From: Candidatus Uhrbacteria bacterium
GTDB lineage: Bacteria > Patescibacteriota > Patescibacteriia > UBA9934 > UBA10169
Direction of reading: 5' to 3'
DNA length: 19,930 nt
NCBI GenBank assembly: GCA_003505155.1
Contig: DNYJ01000038.1
Location: 915 to 20,844, forward strand
The notes beneath the pieces were generated by a model. The model ran no database searches. It worked only from the letters and a program-made list of their open reading frames with translations, and was not told the origin of the DNA. Positions 5,930-13,742 of this stretch are shown in pieces. Made by a program: the position numbers and the translations under genes. Numbering within the stretch: the stretch's first letter is position 1; every line of letters starts with the position of its first letter.

Positions 5930-7655
5930 ACTGCTCAAGGTGTTTTAGATAATCCTCCCGACAATAAATCTTTCTGTTTTGATACGTCGCGTTTTTTGAA
6001 ACGGTTAACGCCTTCCCGCACTTGTTACAAGTGGCATCAACAAAGATCGCCGAGTTGGCCTCAAAGACTAAGTTCTTCAAGCGAGTCATGGGATGAATGT
6101 TGGACGGCGCGATATTCAGCTGTTTGTACAGACGGATCTCCGGCGCGATGAAGCTGAATCGCCGTCTCTCCTTTTCATCAAAAACCATTCGCTTCGCCCA
6201 TACAGATGGATCCATGTCGCGAATGTGATCCGGAATGTCTGCCGTTGTCATTTTCTCCACACCTTCCGGTTCTTCTCCCACCGCGCCGTATGACTCCGGA
6301 TCAATATGGAGAGCCCCAAGCGCTTTTTCTTTTGCTTCGTCAAGCAAATAGATCAACGCGGCTGATGCGTAAAAGTAATTCGGAGAGAACTTGAGCGGGA
6401 AAAACTCACCGTATTCTCCGCGATCGAGCAGGCGGCACTTGATCTCATCGAGCCTCTTCCAATATTCCTCTTCCGTATATTGCGTATTGAAGATGCAGAA
6501 TGACTTTCGGTTCAACCCGACACAGCCAAAGCAGTTTTCGCAGTTGTAACACTGCATGCAATATTCCAAGTTCTGACACCGATAACAGGAGTGAACGTAC
6601 TTGCAGTTGGATGACTCTACGGGCGCATGGGAATAAAAACAATGCGTGGTGCCAATCGCCCCTCCGAGAAAGGCGTTGTCCTCATTCCTGCCTAAATGCA
6701 CGCATCCCCAATAGCAATTGCTGGAATCAAACCCAGCGTAGATGTACTTGCAGTCGCGGCATTTTCGCAAACCCTCTCCAATCGAGTCTTCACATTGCTC
6801 GTTGAAGTTTTCGGGCCAGATGGCGATATTCCCAAGTTTCTCTTGAAATAAGGCTCTGTTCTTTTCCAGAGTTTCCCGACTGCCAAGATCCACCTCCGCT
6901 CGCCGCTTCTCCCACTCCTCTTTGGAAAGCTGTTCACCCCACCAAATGTACTTTTTGTTGCGCATATTCCAAGCGCCAAAGCAATCCTCACAATTTCGGG
7001 AGTCGAAAATAAAATCACAGTTGAGACAATCAAAACACTGACGGACAAACCGGCAGTTATAAATGCGATCCGAGATCAAAACACTGAAGCTCTTATGAAT
7101 GTTGTTGGATTCGTAGACTTCAGCAGAGTCTTCCATATCAAGAACAGAGTACCCATACATGGAGTTCTTACTGCGGCAGGCTGTCACAAAATAGCTATTC
7201 TCATCGCCTTGAGAAAGAAGCGCGATGGAGTTCACGGGGATTTTGATCGAACGCCATGCGGTAAATGGTGTAGCCAATTGAAGTTCACGAATCTGGTCGA
7301 AAAAGTTTTTATCAGGATCGTACCCGCGCCCGCGATCCGTAAAATCCCTCTCAAAAAATTCTGGATCAGGCAAAACTTTGATACCAGTCGCGGGGTGAAC
7401 ATAGGACAGTACCTTCTCGCCCGTCTCGGCGTGTTTGTTGTGCCACCATCCGAACCCAGTCGCAAAACATGTGCAGATGGTTACGCGCGTGAGAGGATGC
7501 CAAGCCGAAGGTGGCACGTTGAACTTTTTGTACCACCCGATCTCTTCTTCATCCATCATCCATTTCTCGCCCGTGAGTTCACACGTCCGCTCGCCGGGTT
7601 GGAGATTCTCAAGGATGGTTTTGACTTTGGCGTCGTAGTTGTGGGTTTTGGACAT
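5922..7655 (-). CDS. Cysteine-rich zinc-ribbon protein, array copy 4 (577 aa)
   Basis: This is the first array gene in transcription order. MSKTHNYDAK and C25-ELTGEKW open the protein, with GWWHNKHAETG at about 69-79. The core has CFG motifs at C225 and C375 (offset 150), the latter followed by YTEEEYWKRLDEIK. Two ligand positions conserved in the other copies are changed. The C-terminal ribbon reads C543, C546, C565, then Asp568 where the others have Cys (CREDYL instead of CxxCYL). The core FDCRNC motif has become FDSRNC. Aspartate can bind zinc, so the ribbon may still fold. The gene lies 47 bp downstream of the TraD-like ATPase gene and may be read through from it. No Shine-Dalgarno is placed correctly: an AGAGGAGGT on this strand lies about 35 nt too far upstream. 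Function unknown. Confidence 0.92.
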   Translation of the reverse strand: MSKTHNYDAKVKTILENLQPGERTCELTGEKWMMDEEEIGWYKKFNVPPSAWHPLTRVTICTCFATGFGWWHNKHAETGEKVLSYVHPATGIKVLPDPEFFERDFTDRGRGYDPDKNFFDQIRELQLATPFTAWRSIKIPVNSIALLSQGDENSYFVTACRSKNSMYGYSVLDMEDSAEVYESNNIHKSFSVLISDRIYNCRFVRQCFDCLNCDFIFDSRNCEDCFGAWNMRNKKYIWWGEQLSKEEWEKRRAEVDLGSRETLEKNRALFQEKLGNIAIWPENFNEQCEDSIGEGLRKCRDCKYIYAGFDSSNCYWGCVHLGRNEDNAFLGGAIGTTHCFYSHAPVESSNCKYVHSCYRCQNLEYCMQCYNCENCFGCVGLNRKSFCIFNTQYTEEEYWKRLDEIKCRLLDRGEYGEFFPLKFSPNYFYASAALIYLLDEAKEKALGALHIDPESYGAVGEEPEGVEKMTTADIPDHIRDMDPSVWAKRMVFDEKERRRFSFIAPEIRLYKQLNIAPSNIHPMTRLKNLVFEANSAIFVDATCNKCGKALTVSKNATYQNRKIYCREDYLKHLEQYG

Positions 7656-7672
7656 ATCTCACTATTCTACCA

Positions 7673-7690
7673 TTCGCGCGAATTAGCCGA
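7673..7690. other. Junction element: TTCGCGCGAA palindrome plus shared TCGGCTAATTC
   Basis: The 10-bp palindrome TTCGCGCGAA (7673-7682) runs into GAATTAGCCGA (7680-7690), the same 11-mer that closes the repeats at 361, 2182 and 4050. A related GCGCGCGAATTAG lies at 1-13, overlapping the stop of the first gene. It sits 12 bp downstream of the ATPase stop codon. It looks like a reduced version of the junction repeat. Confidence 0.45.
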
Positions 7691-7702
7691 CCTCCTCTGA
7701 AC

Positions 7703-9112
7703 CTATACAATAATCTCCCCCATCTCGATCGCTTCCGCTTCTTCTTCTTTGGCCGTGGAGCTTCCGGCCGCAAGTTCCTTTTCAACGTCCACGCGCGGCG
7801 TGGCGTACTTTGCGCGGGACTGTTCCATGATTTCTTTGCGGAAATTTCGATGCTTGGGATTGTCCACGAACAACACTTCGGCCGAGAACGGATCCCATCT
7901 TCGACCGTCAATCGTCATCTTGACATAGATCTCGCGCTCGGAGAGATTGATCATGTCGGCCACATTGAACACCGGCTGCATTTCATCCTGCATGATCGTG
8001 GCGTCTTCCGCCGAAATTTGAAACACGATCATGGACGCCACGTTTCCAAACAAGGAGGAACGCAGAGACGGCGAGAGCTGGGAAAGGTTTTGATTGGCGA
8101 CCGTAAGCGCGAACCCGAACTTGCGCGACTCGGCCAAAATATTCTCGAATGTTTTCGTGGCGATATTTTGAAACTCGTCAACGTAGAAGTAAAACGGGAT
8201 GCGCTGACTCTCCGGAAGACGGATGCGCTGCATGGCCGCCTGATAGAGTTTCGTGATGAGAACCGCGCCGAAGAAAGCGGACTTTTCGTCTCCAACGAGT
8301 CCCTTGGAGAGATTCACAAGCAGGATGCGCTTCTTCTGCATGAGATCATAGAGATCCACCTTCGAGGTCTTCTGGCCGAAAATGTTGCGCATGAGAGGAT
8401 CCGTCAACAGCTGGCCAAACTTGTTGAGAAGCGGGGAAACGGCTTCGGCGTCGTAGCGCTGGGACCACTCGGGAAACTCGATCGCCCAGAACCGCCGCAC
8501 AACAGAGTCTTTGATGTACTCGATCACCTGCCCGCGGAAAGGACCGGAAGAGAGAAGCGAAACAATGCCGTTCAATGTCCCGTCGGGATAATCAATCATC
8601 GCGAGGCAGGAGAAACGCAGAAGGTGCTCGATGCGCGGCGACCAGTCGCTCGCAAATTGCTTTTTGAAAATTTCGATGATGGAGTCCGTTACCATGTGCT
8701 TGTCCTCGTCCGCGACGTTCGCGATCGGATTAAACGCAACGGGGAAATCGCGGTCAGACGGATCAATCACGCACACGTCTTGCAAACGTTTTTCGGGAAT
8801 AAATTCGAGGATGGAGTTGATGAGGTCGCCGTGCGGATCCACGATGCCCACCGCATAGCCAAAGTGAATGTCGGCGCGAATGAGAAGCTCGAGAAGCTTC
8901 GTCTTTCCCACGCCGGATTTTCCAATCACATACAAATGGCGGCGGCGATCCTTCCTCTTCGCTCCAAAAATATAACGCGTGGACGAATACCCTGAACTGT
9001 AGTTGGTTTTTCCAAACAAAGAAATCTCTTCCGGCGCCGTATCCTGATTCGTCGGAAGCGTGTCCGGCGGTTCATGCCGCCGCGCAACAAATGTCTCGAG
9101 CTGATCGGACAT
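7703..9112 (-). CDS. TraD/HerA-like conjugative-transfer ATPase (469 aa)
   Basis: This is an FtsK/HerA-superfamily P-loop ATPase of the VirD4/TraD coupling-protein type. Such proteins pump DNA or substrates through a membrane channel. Walker A is GKSGVGKT (64-71) and Walker B is YFYVDEFQN (308-316); DPHGDL (92-97) and LLVNLSKG (264-271) are typical of the family. The C-terminal region resembles the TraM-recognition part, and the tail is acidic (KEEEAEAIEMGE). No membrane segment is visible; the upstream membrane protein may supply the anchor. It is clearly paralogous to the preceding ATPase, whose stop lies 2 bp away, so the genes are translationally linked. A GTG at 9121 would add three residues and overlap that gene; I prefer ATG 9112. 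Coupling-type family assignment is firm, substrate unknown. Confidence 0.9.
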   Translation of the reverse strand: MSDQLETFVARRHEPPDTLPTNQDTAPEEISLFGKTNYSSGYSSTRYIFGAKRKDRRRHLYVIGKSGVGKTKLLELLIRADIHFGYAVGIVDPHGDLINSILEFIPEKRLQDVCVIDPSDRDFPVAFNPIANVADEDKHMVTDSIIEIFKKQFASDWSPRIEHLLRFSCLAMIDYPDGTLNGIVSLLSSGPFRGQVIEYIKDSVVRRFWAIEFPEWSQRYDAEAVSPLLNKFGQLLTDPLMRNIFGQKTSKVDLYDLMQKKRILLVNLSKGLVGDEKSAFFGAVLITKLYQAAMQRIRLPESQRIPFYFYVDEFQNIATKTFENILAESRKFGFALTVANQNLSQLSPSLRSSLFGNVASMIVFQISAEDATIMQDEMQPVFNVADMINLSEREIYVKMTIDGRRWDPFSAEVLFVDNPKHRNFRKEIMEQSRAKYATPRVDVEKELAAGSSTAKEEEAEAIEMGEIIV

Positions 9113-9114
9113 AC

Positions 9115-10965
9115 TTACCACGGGAAAATGCTATCTGATTCTTTCGCGACTTGAATGTTGTCTCCATCGTCTCCTTCTTTATCGTCTTGCGCCTGCGGAG
9201 CGTGAGCTTGCACTGGCCGAGATGTGCCTGTTCCGGATCCTCCCTGTCCATGGTCCCCGATACTCGACTTCCTCTTTCTGTGCCGCTTGCGCTTAGACAT
9301 CTCGCCGCCGCTTCCATCGCTTTCAACAGGTTGAGACACAACCTTCCCGACCGTAGGCGCAGAAGGCGAAGGATTTCCCAGCGCCGAAAGCGAGATTTCT
9401 CCCTTCGGAGCCTGACGCTCTACCGGCTGGGCGTCCGAGGGTTTGAGCGGCACTGACGGTTTGTTGTCTCCCGTCTTCCCTTTTCCTTTTTTGCGTTCCT
9501 CCTTCACAATATCAATGCAATCCTCGCAGTAAATCGGACGGCTCGTATCAAGCTCCACCGGCAGCTGCATCTTTTTCTCACAACGCGAACACGTATACTC
9601 GTGCATCCACGGCGCCAGCTTTTTAGGTTTTTCCTTCGGGATCTCGATCGGCACAGCTTTTTCGTCAATGACGGGTTTTGTTTCGCTCCAGCGAAGAATG
9701 CGCTCCTCCACGATGGAACGCGCAATCGTCCACTGGCGGCGGGATGATTCGATAACCTTGTCCGCGTTGTTGATCGGCACGCAAATCGGCGGAAGCGTGG
9801 TGGCGGAAAACGGATCCGTCGAAATGCCGTTGCACAACAATTTCAAATAAATATTTGCCTTGGGAAGATTGACAAGATCATCCTCGATGAACTTCGGCGC
9901 AAACTCAAGCGCGAAGGTTGGCGCATCCATGGCGCCGATACGGAACGTGATGATGGTACCCGCGTTGCCGAAGACGCCGGGGCGTACCGCTTCGTCGAGC
10001 TGTTCGATATACTGGTGCGCCATGATGAGGCAGAGGCGGTACTTGCGAGCCTCGGAGAGAATATTTGCAAACGACTCCGTGGCAAAGTTTTGAAACTCGT
10101 CAATATAGAGATAGAAGTCCTGACGTTCTTCCTCCGGGATGTCCACGCGCTCCATCGCCGCGAGTTGCATCTTTGTCACGAGGAGGCCTCCAAGAAGGCG
10201 GCTGGCGTCTTCTCCGATGCGGCCTTTGGAAAGATTCACGATAAGAATCTTGTTCGTGTCCATGATGTCGCGCACGTCAATCGTGGATTTTTCCTGCGCC
10301 AAGATATTGCGAATGATCGAAGTCGAGAGGAATTGTCCGACCTTGTTTTGAATCGGAGCCACCGCTTCCGTCCGATACTTGTCCTCCCATTGCTCGAACT
10401 CCGTAATCCAAAATGCCTTGACGACCGGATCTTTCACGCCCGAGATAATCTTGCGGCGGAAGTCGCGGTCAACGAGCACACGGTTGATGCCCAACAATGT
10501 ATTCCCTTGATTTTCAAGAAGAGAGAGAATCGTGTTGTTCATGATGTGTTCCATGCGAGCGCTCCACACATCCGGCCAGATTTTTTTGAACACGCCCATG
10601 AGACCAGAAGCGATCAAGTGGCGCTGATTTTCATCCACGGATTCCAGCACGTTAAATCCGATGCAGTGTTCGGTGTCCGAGGGATTGAAATACACGATAT
10701 CATTGATGCGGTGTTCTGGAACGCTATTGATAATTTTTTCGGCGGAGTCCCCGTGCGGATCCAAAAGCCCCATGCCGTGCCCGTAGTAGAGATCAGCCAG
10801 CATCATATTTTCGAGCATGGTCGTCTTTCCCACGCCGGATTTTCCGATCACATACATGTGCCGGCGACGGTCGTCAGTGCGAATGCCGAACTTCCGCAAC
10901 CGATTGCGGAAGTTCGTGCGGGCGAAGAAGATCACGTCGTGTTCGTGGTCGTGCGGGTATCTCAT
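9115..10965 (-). CDS. TraD/HerA-like ATPase with zinc finger and long tail (616 aa)
   Basis: Second P-loop ATPase of the pair: Walker A GKSGVGKT (41-48), DPHGDS (69-74), LIVNLSKG (241-248), Walker B YLYIDEFQN (285-293). After the motor domain come a Pro/Lys-rich linker, a CxxC/CxxC zinc finger (C459, C462, C480, C483) and about 130 low-complexity, charged residues with a basic run (SKRKRHRKRKSS), ending in FPW. The zinc finger and tail are absent from the sister ATPase, suggesting that this subunit makes the additional DNA, RNA or protein contacts. ATG 10965 overlaps the stop of the upstream membrane-protein gene by 4 bp (ATGA), indicating translational coupling. The likely role is a coupling or translocation motor in a conjugation- or type IV-like apparatus at the cytoplasmic face of the membrane. 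Confidence 0.9.
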   Translation of the reverse strand: MRYPHDHEHDVIFFARTNFRNRLRKFGIRTDDRRRHMYVIGKSGVGKTTMLENMMLADLYYGHGMGLLDPHGDSAEKIINSVPEHRINDIVYFNPSDTEHCIGFNVLESVDENQRHLIASGLMGVFKKIWPDVWSARMEHIMNNTILSLLENQGNTLLGINRVLVDRDFRRKIISGVKDPVVKAFWITEFEQWEDKYRTEAVAPIQNKVGQFLSTSIIRNILAQEKSTIDVRDIMDTNKILIVNLSKGRIGEDASRLLGGLLVTKMQLAAMERVDIPEEERQDFYLYIDEFQNFATESFANILSEARKYRLCLIMAHQYIEQLDEAVRPGVFGNAGTIITFRIGAMDAPTFALEFAPKFIEDDLVNLPKANIYLKLLCNGISTDPFSATTLPPICVPINNADKVIESSRRQWTIARSIVEERILRWSETKPVIDEKAVPIEIPKEKPKKLAPWMHEYTCSRCEKKMQLPVELDTSRPIYCEDCIDIVKEERKKGKGKTGDNKPSVPLKPSDAQPVERQAPKGEISLSALGNPSPSAPTVGKVVSQPVESDGSGGEMSKRKRHRKRKSSIGDHGQGGSGTGTSRPVQAHAPQAQDDKEGDDGDNIQVAKESDSIFPW

Positions 10966-12677
10966 AGGTCGTCTTCAATCTTATCACGAATGCCGACATC
11001 TTCCGGCTCGACGCCCGGTTGAATGAGCACTTTAATCGCATCCGGGATATCGTGCGTCGTCGGTCGAGCTACGGACTCGCCCTTGGGCGACAACTGCCCT
11101 GCAACGCCCGAGCGGTCGAAAGAATCTGTCCTGATATTCGCGGTTGGCGAAGTCACCATCGGCCGATCGTCAATCGGCTTTGCCGTTTCCAAAACGGAAG
11201 ACTCACCGTGAGGCGTTTGCTCATCCGGTTCAACCAGTTCTTCGGGGATCTCCGAAGCGATCGGCGGCACGGACATGGGAGCGGTAAAGATATCCACCTC
11301 GTGCGCCGCCTCTGCGTCGCCTCCTTCTCCCTCCGGCAAATGCATGCGGGGAGCCGTCAGCATTTCATCATGCTCCGAAGCGAACGGCGTCTCAACCGGC
11401 GGCTCGGCACGTTTCGCCACCGTCTTCTTGATAAGCGGCGCCTTGACGTACATGTTCGGGAAATGCCAAAGCGTGGCCAGTTCCTCGGTGTTCAACACGA
11501 ACGGCTTGCCGCCGATCTCCATACTCCGTCCGACATACCCTTCGATAAGCCGGTTCTGGTGGTACGAGTACCACCACACCTGCCACCAATAATCGTCTTC
11601 CGGGGAACCGAAGCCTCCGAACTTGTTGAGATCTCCGTGCTGAAGCTGCTTCAGCGTCCCCTTCACGATGTCCTTGCGCGTTACCTTCGAGAAGATTTCC
11701 TTGCGGGCGACGTAGATCACGCGAATCTTGCAGCGCAATCCTGGCTTCGCGATTTTCCGAACCACCGCCTTCGTGATTTCGCGCTCCTGTTCCGTTACTT
11801 TGAAAGCCTTGTAGATTTCGCTCAAGTCTTTTTTCTCCTCACCCGCGCTTGCCTCCGATCCTAAAATGTCTCCGACAATCGTTCCGGGAATGGAGGCGAT
11901 CATGTTGAGACCTGAACCGAGAAAACTCTCCTTCTTTTTCCCGAGATCCGCGCCGAACGTTTTGTTGATAAACACGTCCCCTTCCTTTTTCCATTTCTCA
12001 TCGGCGTAATCGGTAACCACCTGAAACCACATCTGTTCGCCCGGACGCATAAGCGCCATGCCTTCGAAAAGATTGACGAGCGGGTCCTTTAGGTATTCAT
12101 CCTTCGAGGCGGAATGTTCAAAATCTTCCCACGTGCGAATCGGGTAAAAGTTCTCACGGTCGAGCACGTATTCGGATCCCCACAAGTCGTACTGCTCATC
12201 CGGATAATGATGGGGAACGGCTTTCGTGTAGTCCTCGACGAGCGCAATCTCGGCATCCGGATACTGGGAGTAGACGGCCGCTTCATACGCGTCACGGTAA
12301 CGTTCCTCCGTCCAAATGTAAAACTGGATATAACCGTTGATGGAAGCGATTTCAAAACTGTGGCGCCACTGGTTCTTGCCTTGAAGATAGCTCTCGAGCC
12401 AGACGGGAGAGGATTTGAGAGCGACGGTGATGGCAAAGATATTTTCCACCGCCTTGGGAGACTGTTCAGTCAGACGAGGAACATCAATGGCGAGAAGAAC
12501 ACACCGACGCTGGCTTCGCCAATGCTTGCGCTGGATTTCCACCCACGTCTGCATGAGTCCTATCGCGAGCGCGATGATGATCGGAACCCAGCCGAACATC
12601 CAAATCAGCTGATTGACGATCTCGTCAAGAGGCTGATTGAGAAAGGCGGAAAAATCCACTCCTCCGATGAAGGGCAT
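10962..12677 (-). CDS. Membrane protein of the TraD-like ATPase module (571 aa)
   Basis: An N-terminal hydrophobic segment (residues about 22-45, LIWMFGWVPIIIALAIGL) anchors a large soluble region. That region is rich in aromatic residues (DDYWWQVWWYSYHQNRLIEG near 415-435) and is followed by a Pro/Glu-rich disordered tail of roughly 130 residues. I recognise no named enzyme domain. Its position as first gene of a three-gene operon, overlapping the first ATPase gene by 4 bp, suggests a membrane partner for the motors. The chosen start (ATG 12677, MPFIGGVDF) follows an extended -10 element by a few bases. A start at 12776 would add 33 residues read from the intergenic repeat (including FVIWYLLF) and is almost certainly not used. 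No Shine-Dalgarno is visible. Confidence 0.85.
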   Translation of the reverse strand: MPFIGGVDFSAFLNQPLDEIVNQLIWMFGWVPIIIALAIGLMQTWVEIQRKHWRSQRRCVLLAIDVPRLTEQSPKAVENIFAITVALKSSPVWLESYLQGKNQWRHSFEIASINGYIQFYIWTEERYRDAYEAAVYSQYPDAEIALVEDYTKAVPHHYPDEQYDLWGSEYVLDRENFYPIRTWEDFEHSASKDEYLKDPLVNLFEGMALMRPGEQMWFQVVTDYADEKWKKEGDVFINKTFGADLGKKKESFLGSGLNMIASIPGTIVGDILGSEASAGEEKKDLSEIYKAFKVTEQEREITKAVVRKIAKPGLRCKIRVIYVARKEIFSKVTRKDIVKGTLKQLQHGDLNKFGGFGSPEDDYWWQVWWYSYHQNRLIEGYVGRSMEIGGKPFVLNTEELATLWHFPNMYVKAPLIKKTVAKRAEPPVETPFASEHDEMLTAPRMHLPEGEGGDAEAAHEVDIFTAPMSVPPIASEIPEELVEPDEQTPHGESSVLETAKPIDDRPMVTSPTANIRTDSFDRSGVAGQLSPKGESVARPTTHDIPDAIKVLIQPGVEPEDVGIRDKIEDDL

Positions 12678-12686
12678 AATGGGGAT

Positions 12687-12695
12687 AGTATAGCA
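12687..12695 (-). promoter_or_regulatory. Extended -10 promoter of the ATPase operon
   Basis: On the minus strand TGCTATACT (12695-12687) is a good extended -10 element (TGnTATAmT). The expected start of transcription is about 12680, leaving a leader of roughly 3 nt before ATG 12677. No convincing -35 is seen, as is usual for extended -10 promoters. Confidence 0.5.
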
Positions 12696-12727
12696 TAAGC
12701 AGCAAAGGGATAAAGGAGCGGGAGCTC

Positions 12728-12858
12728 CAAATAACAAGTACCAAATGACAAACAAATCCAAAGCTGCAAGTTCCAATTCACAAACGTGAAAAGTTCGAGA
12801 GTTTTTGCATTGGGATTTGTGATTTAGAATTTGTTTGTCATTTGGTACTTGTTATTTG
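12728..12858. repeat. Perfect 30-bp inverted repeat with 71-bp centre
   Basis: Arms 12728-12757 and 12829-12858 are exact reverse complements (the left arm begins CAAATAACAAGTACCAAATG). The AT-rich centre (12758-12828) includes a small TTCAC/GTGAA hairpin. The right arm overlaps the last codons and stop of secF (12852-12858). Read in either direction the arms encode FVIWYLLF, which creates false upstream extensions of neighbouring genes. From memory, similar TTTGGTACTTGTTATTTG strings are dispersed in Patescibacteria intergenic DNA. It resembles a MITE-like or low-complexity mobile repeat and may also act as a transcript-end hairpin for secDF. Confidence 0.85.
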
Positions 12859-13742
12859 TGATTTACCCTGTACCACGTTACGAGCAAAGGCGAGGCGATG
12901 AACACCGAGGAATAGGCTCCGACGCCGATGCCGATCAAGAGAGCGAGAGCGAAGGAGCGCGTCGTCTCTCCGCCGAAGAGAAAGACGGCGAGGAGAGCGA
13001 GAAGTGTCGTAAGCGTCGTGTTGATGGAACGGGCAAACGTTTGTTGGACGCTTTTCTCGACGACCATCTCGAAGTCGTGTGCCCCCCACCGAGCCAGATT
13101 TTCACGCGTGCGGTCGAACACGACGATGGTGTCGTTGATGGAGTATCCGAGGATAGTAAGGAGCGCGGCAATAAAAGCCGTATCAATTTGAAAGTTCTGG
13201 GAAGCTCCGAGCACGGCAAAGACGCCAAGCGGAATGATGAGATCGTGCAGAGCCGCGACAATCGTCAAAAGACCGTACTTCCACGAGGCGATGGGTTCGG
13301 AAACCTTGCGGAACGCCCAAGCGACGTAGGCGACGATGAGGATGAGGGCGATCGCAAGCGCCAGCATGGCATCGCGCTTCAATTCTTTACCGATCGTAGG
13401 GCCGATGGAATCGAACCGGAGTTCGTCAATATTTCCAAACGAAGCTTCGAGAGCATTCAGAACCCGCTGGTGGTCCTCTTCCGTCATGTTCGAAAGGCGG
13501 ATCAAGGCTTCATCTGTGCCGGCCGATTGCACCGTCGCTTCCGCGTATCCCATGTTTGAGAGCTCCTTTCGAAGCGCGGCGGTCTCCGGAGCCACGTCAA
13601 AACGGACCTCCAGAAGACTCCCGCCGGTAAAATCAATGCCGAACGGAATGCCAAGGACGGCAACGAGCATAAGACTCGTGGCGACCAGCAATCCGGAAAC
13701 GGCGTACCACACCTTGCGCAGGCGAATCACGGCTAATGTCAT
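12852..13742 (-). CDS. secF: Protein translocase subunit SecF (296 aa)
   Basis: SecF pairs with SecD in the membrane complex that uses the ion gradient to help complete protein export through SecYEG. The first membrane helix (about 11-33) is followed by the family motif GIDFTGGSLLEVRF (35-48) and a short extracytoplasmic domain. Five further helices follow from about residue 125, including ILGYSINDTIVVFDRTRENLA, the conserved SecF TM4 motif. The length is normal for SecF. The start overlaps the secD stop by 4 bp (ATGA), so expression is coupled. The final codons lie in an arm of the 30-bp inverted repeat, which may have altered the original C-terminus (RVNHK). Confidence 0.97.
   Translation of the reverse strand: MTLAVIRLRKVWYAVSGLLVATSLMLVAVLGIPFGIDFTGGSLLEVRFDVAPETAALRKELSNMGYAEATVQSAGTDEALIRLSNMTEEDHQRVLNALEASFGNIDELRFDSIGPTIGKELKRDAMLALAIALILIVAYVAWAFRKVSEPIASWKYGLLTIVAALHDLIIPLGVFAVLGASQNFQIDTAFIAALLTILGYSINDTIVVFDRTRENLARWGAHDFEMVVEKSVQQTFARSINTTLTTLLALLAVFLFGGETTRSFALALLIGIGVGAYSSVFIASPLLVTWYRVNHK

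Noticed and set aside
7850..8995. Long plus-strand reading frame (381 codons) opposite the TraD-like ATPase
   Set aside because: It is exactly antisense to a gene with intact Walker motifs; the translation is His/Arg/Glu-rich with no recognisable domain and no ribosome binding site.
12678..12776. 33-residue N-terminal extension of the membrane protein
   Set aside because: It is read from the inverted-repeat DNA and crosses the extended -10 promoter; MPFIGGVDF at 12677 is the better start.
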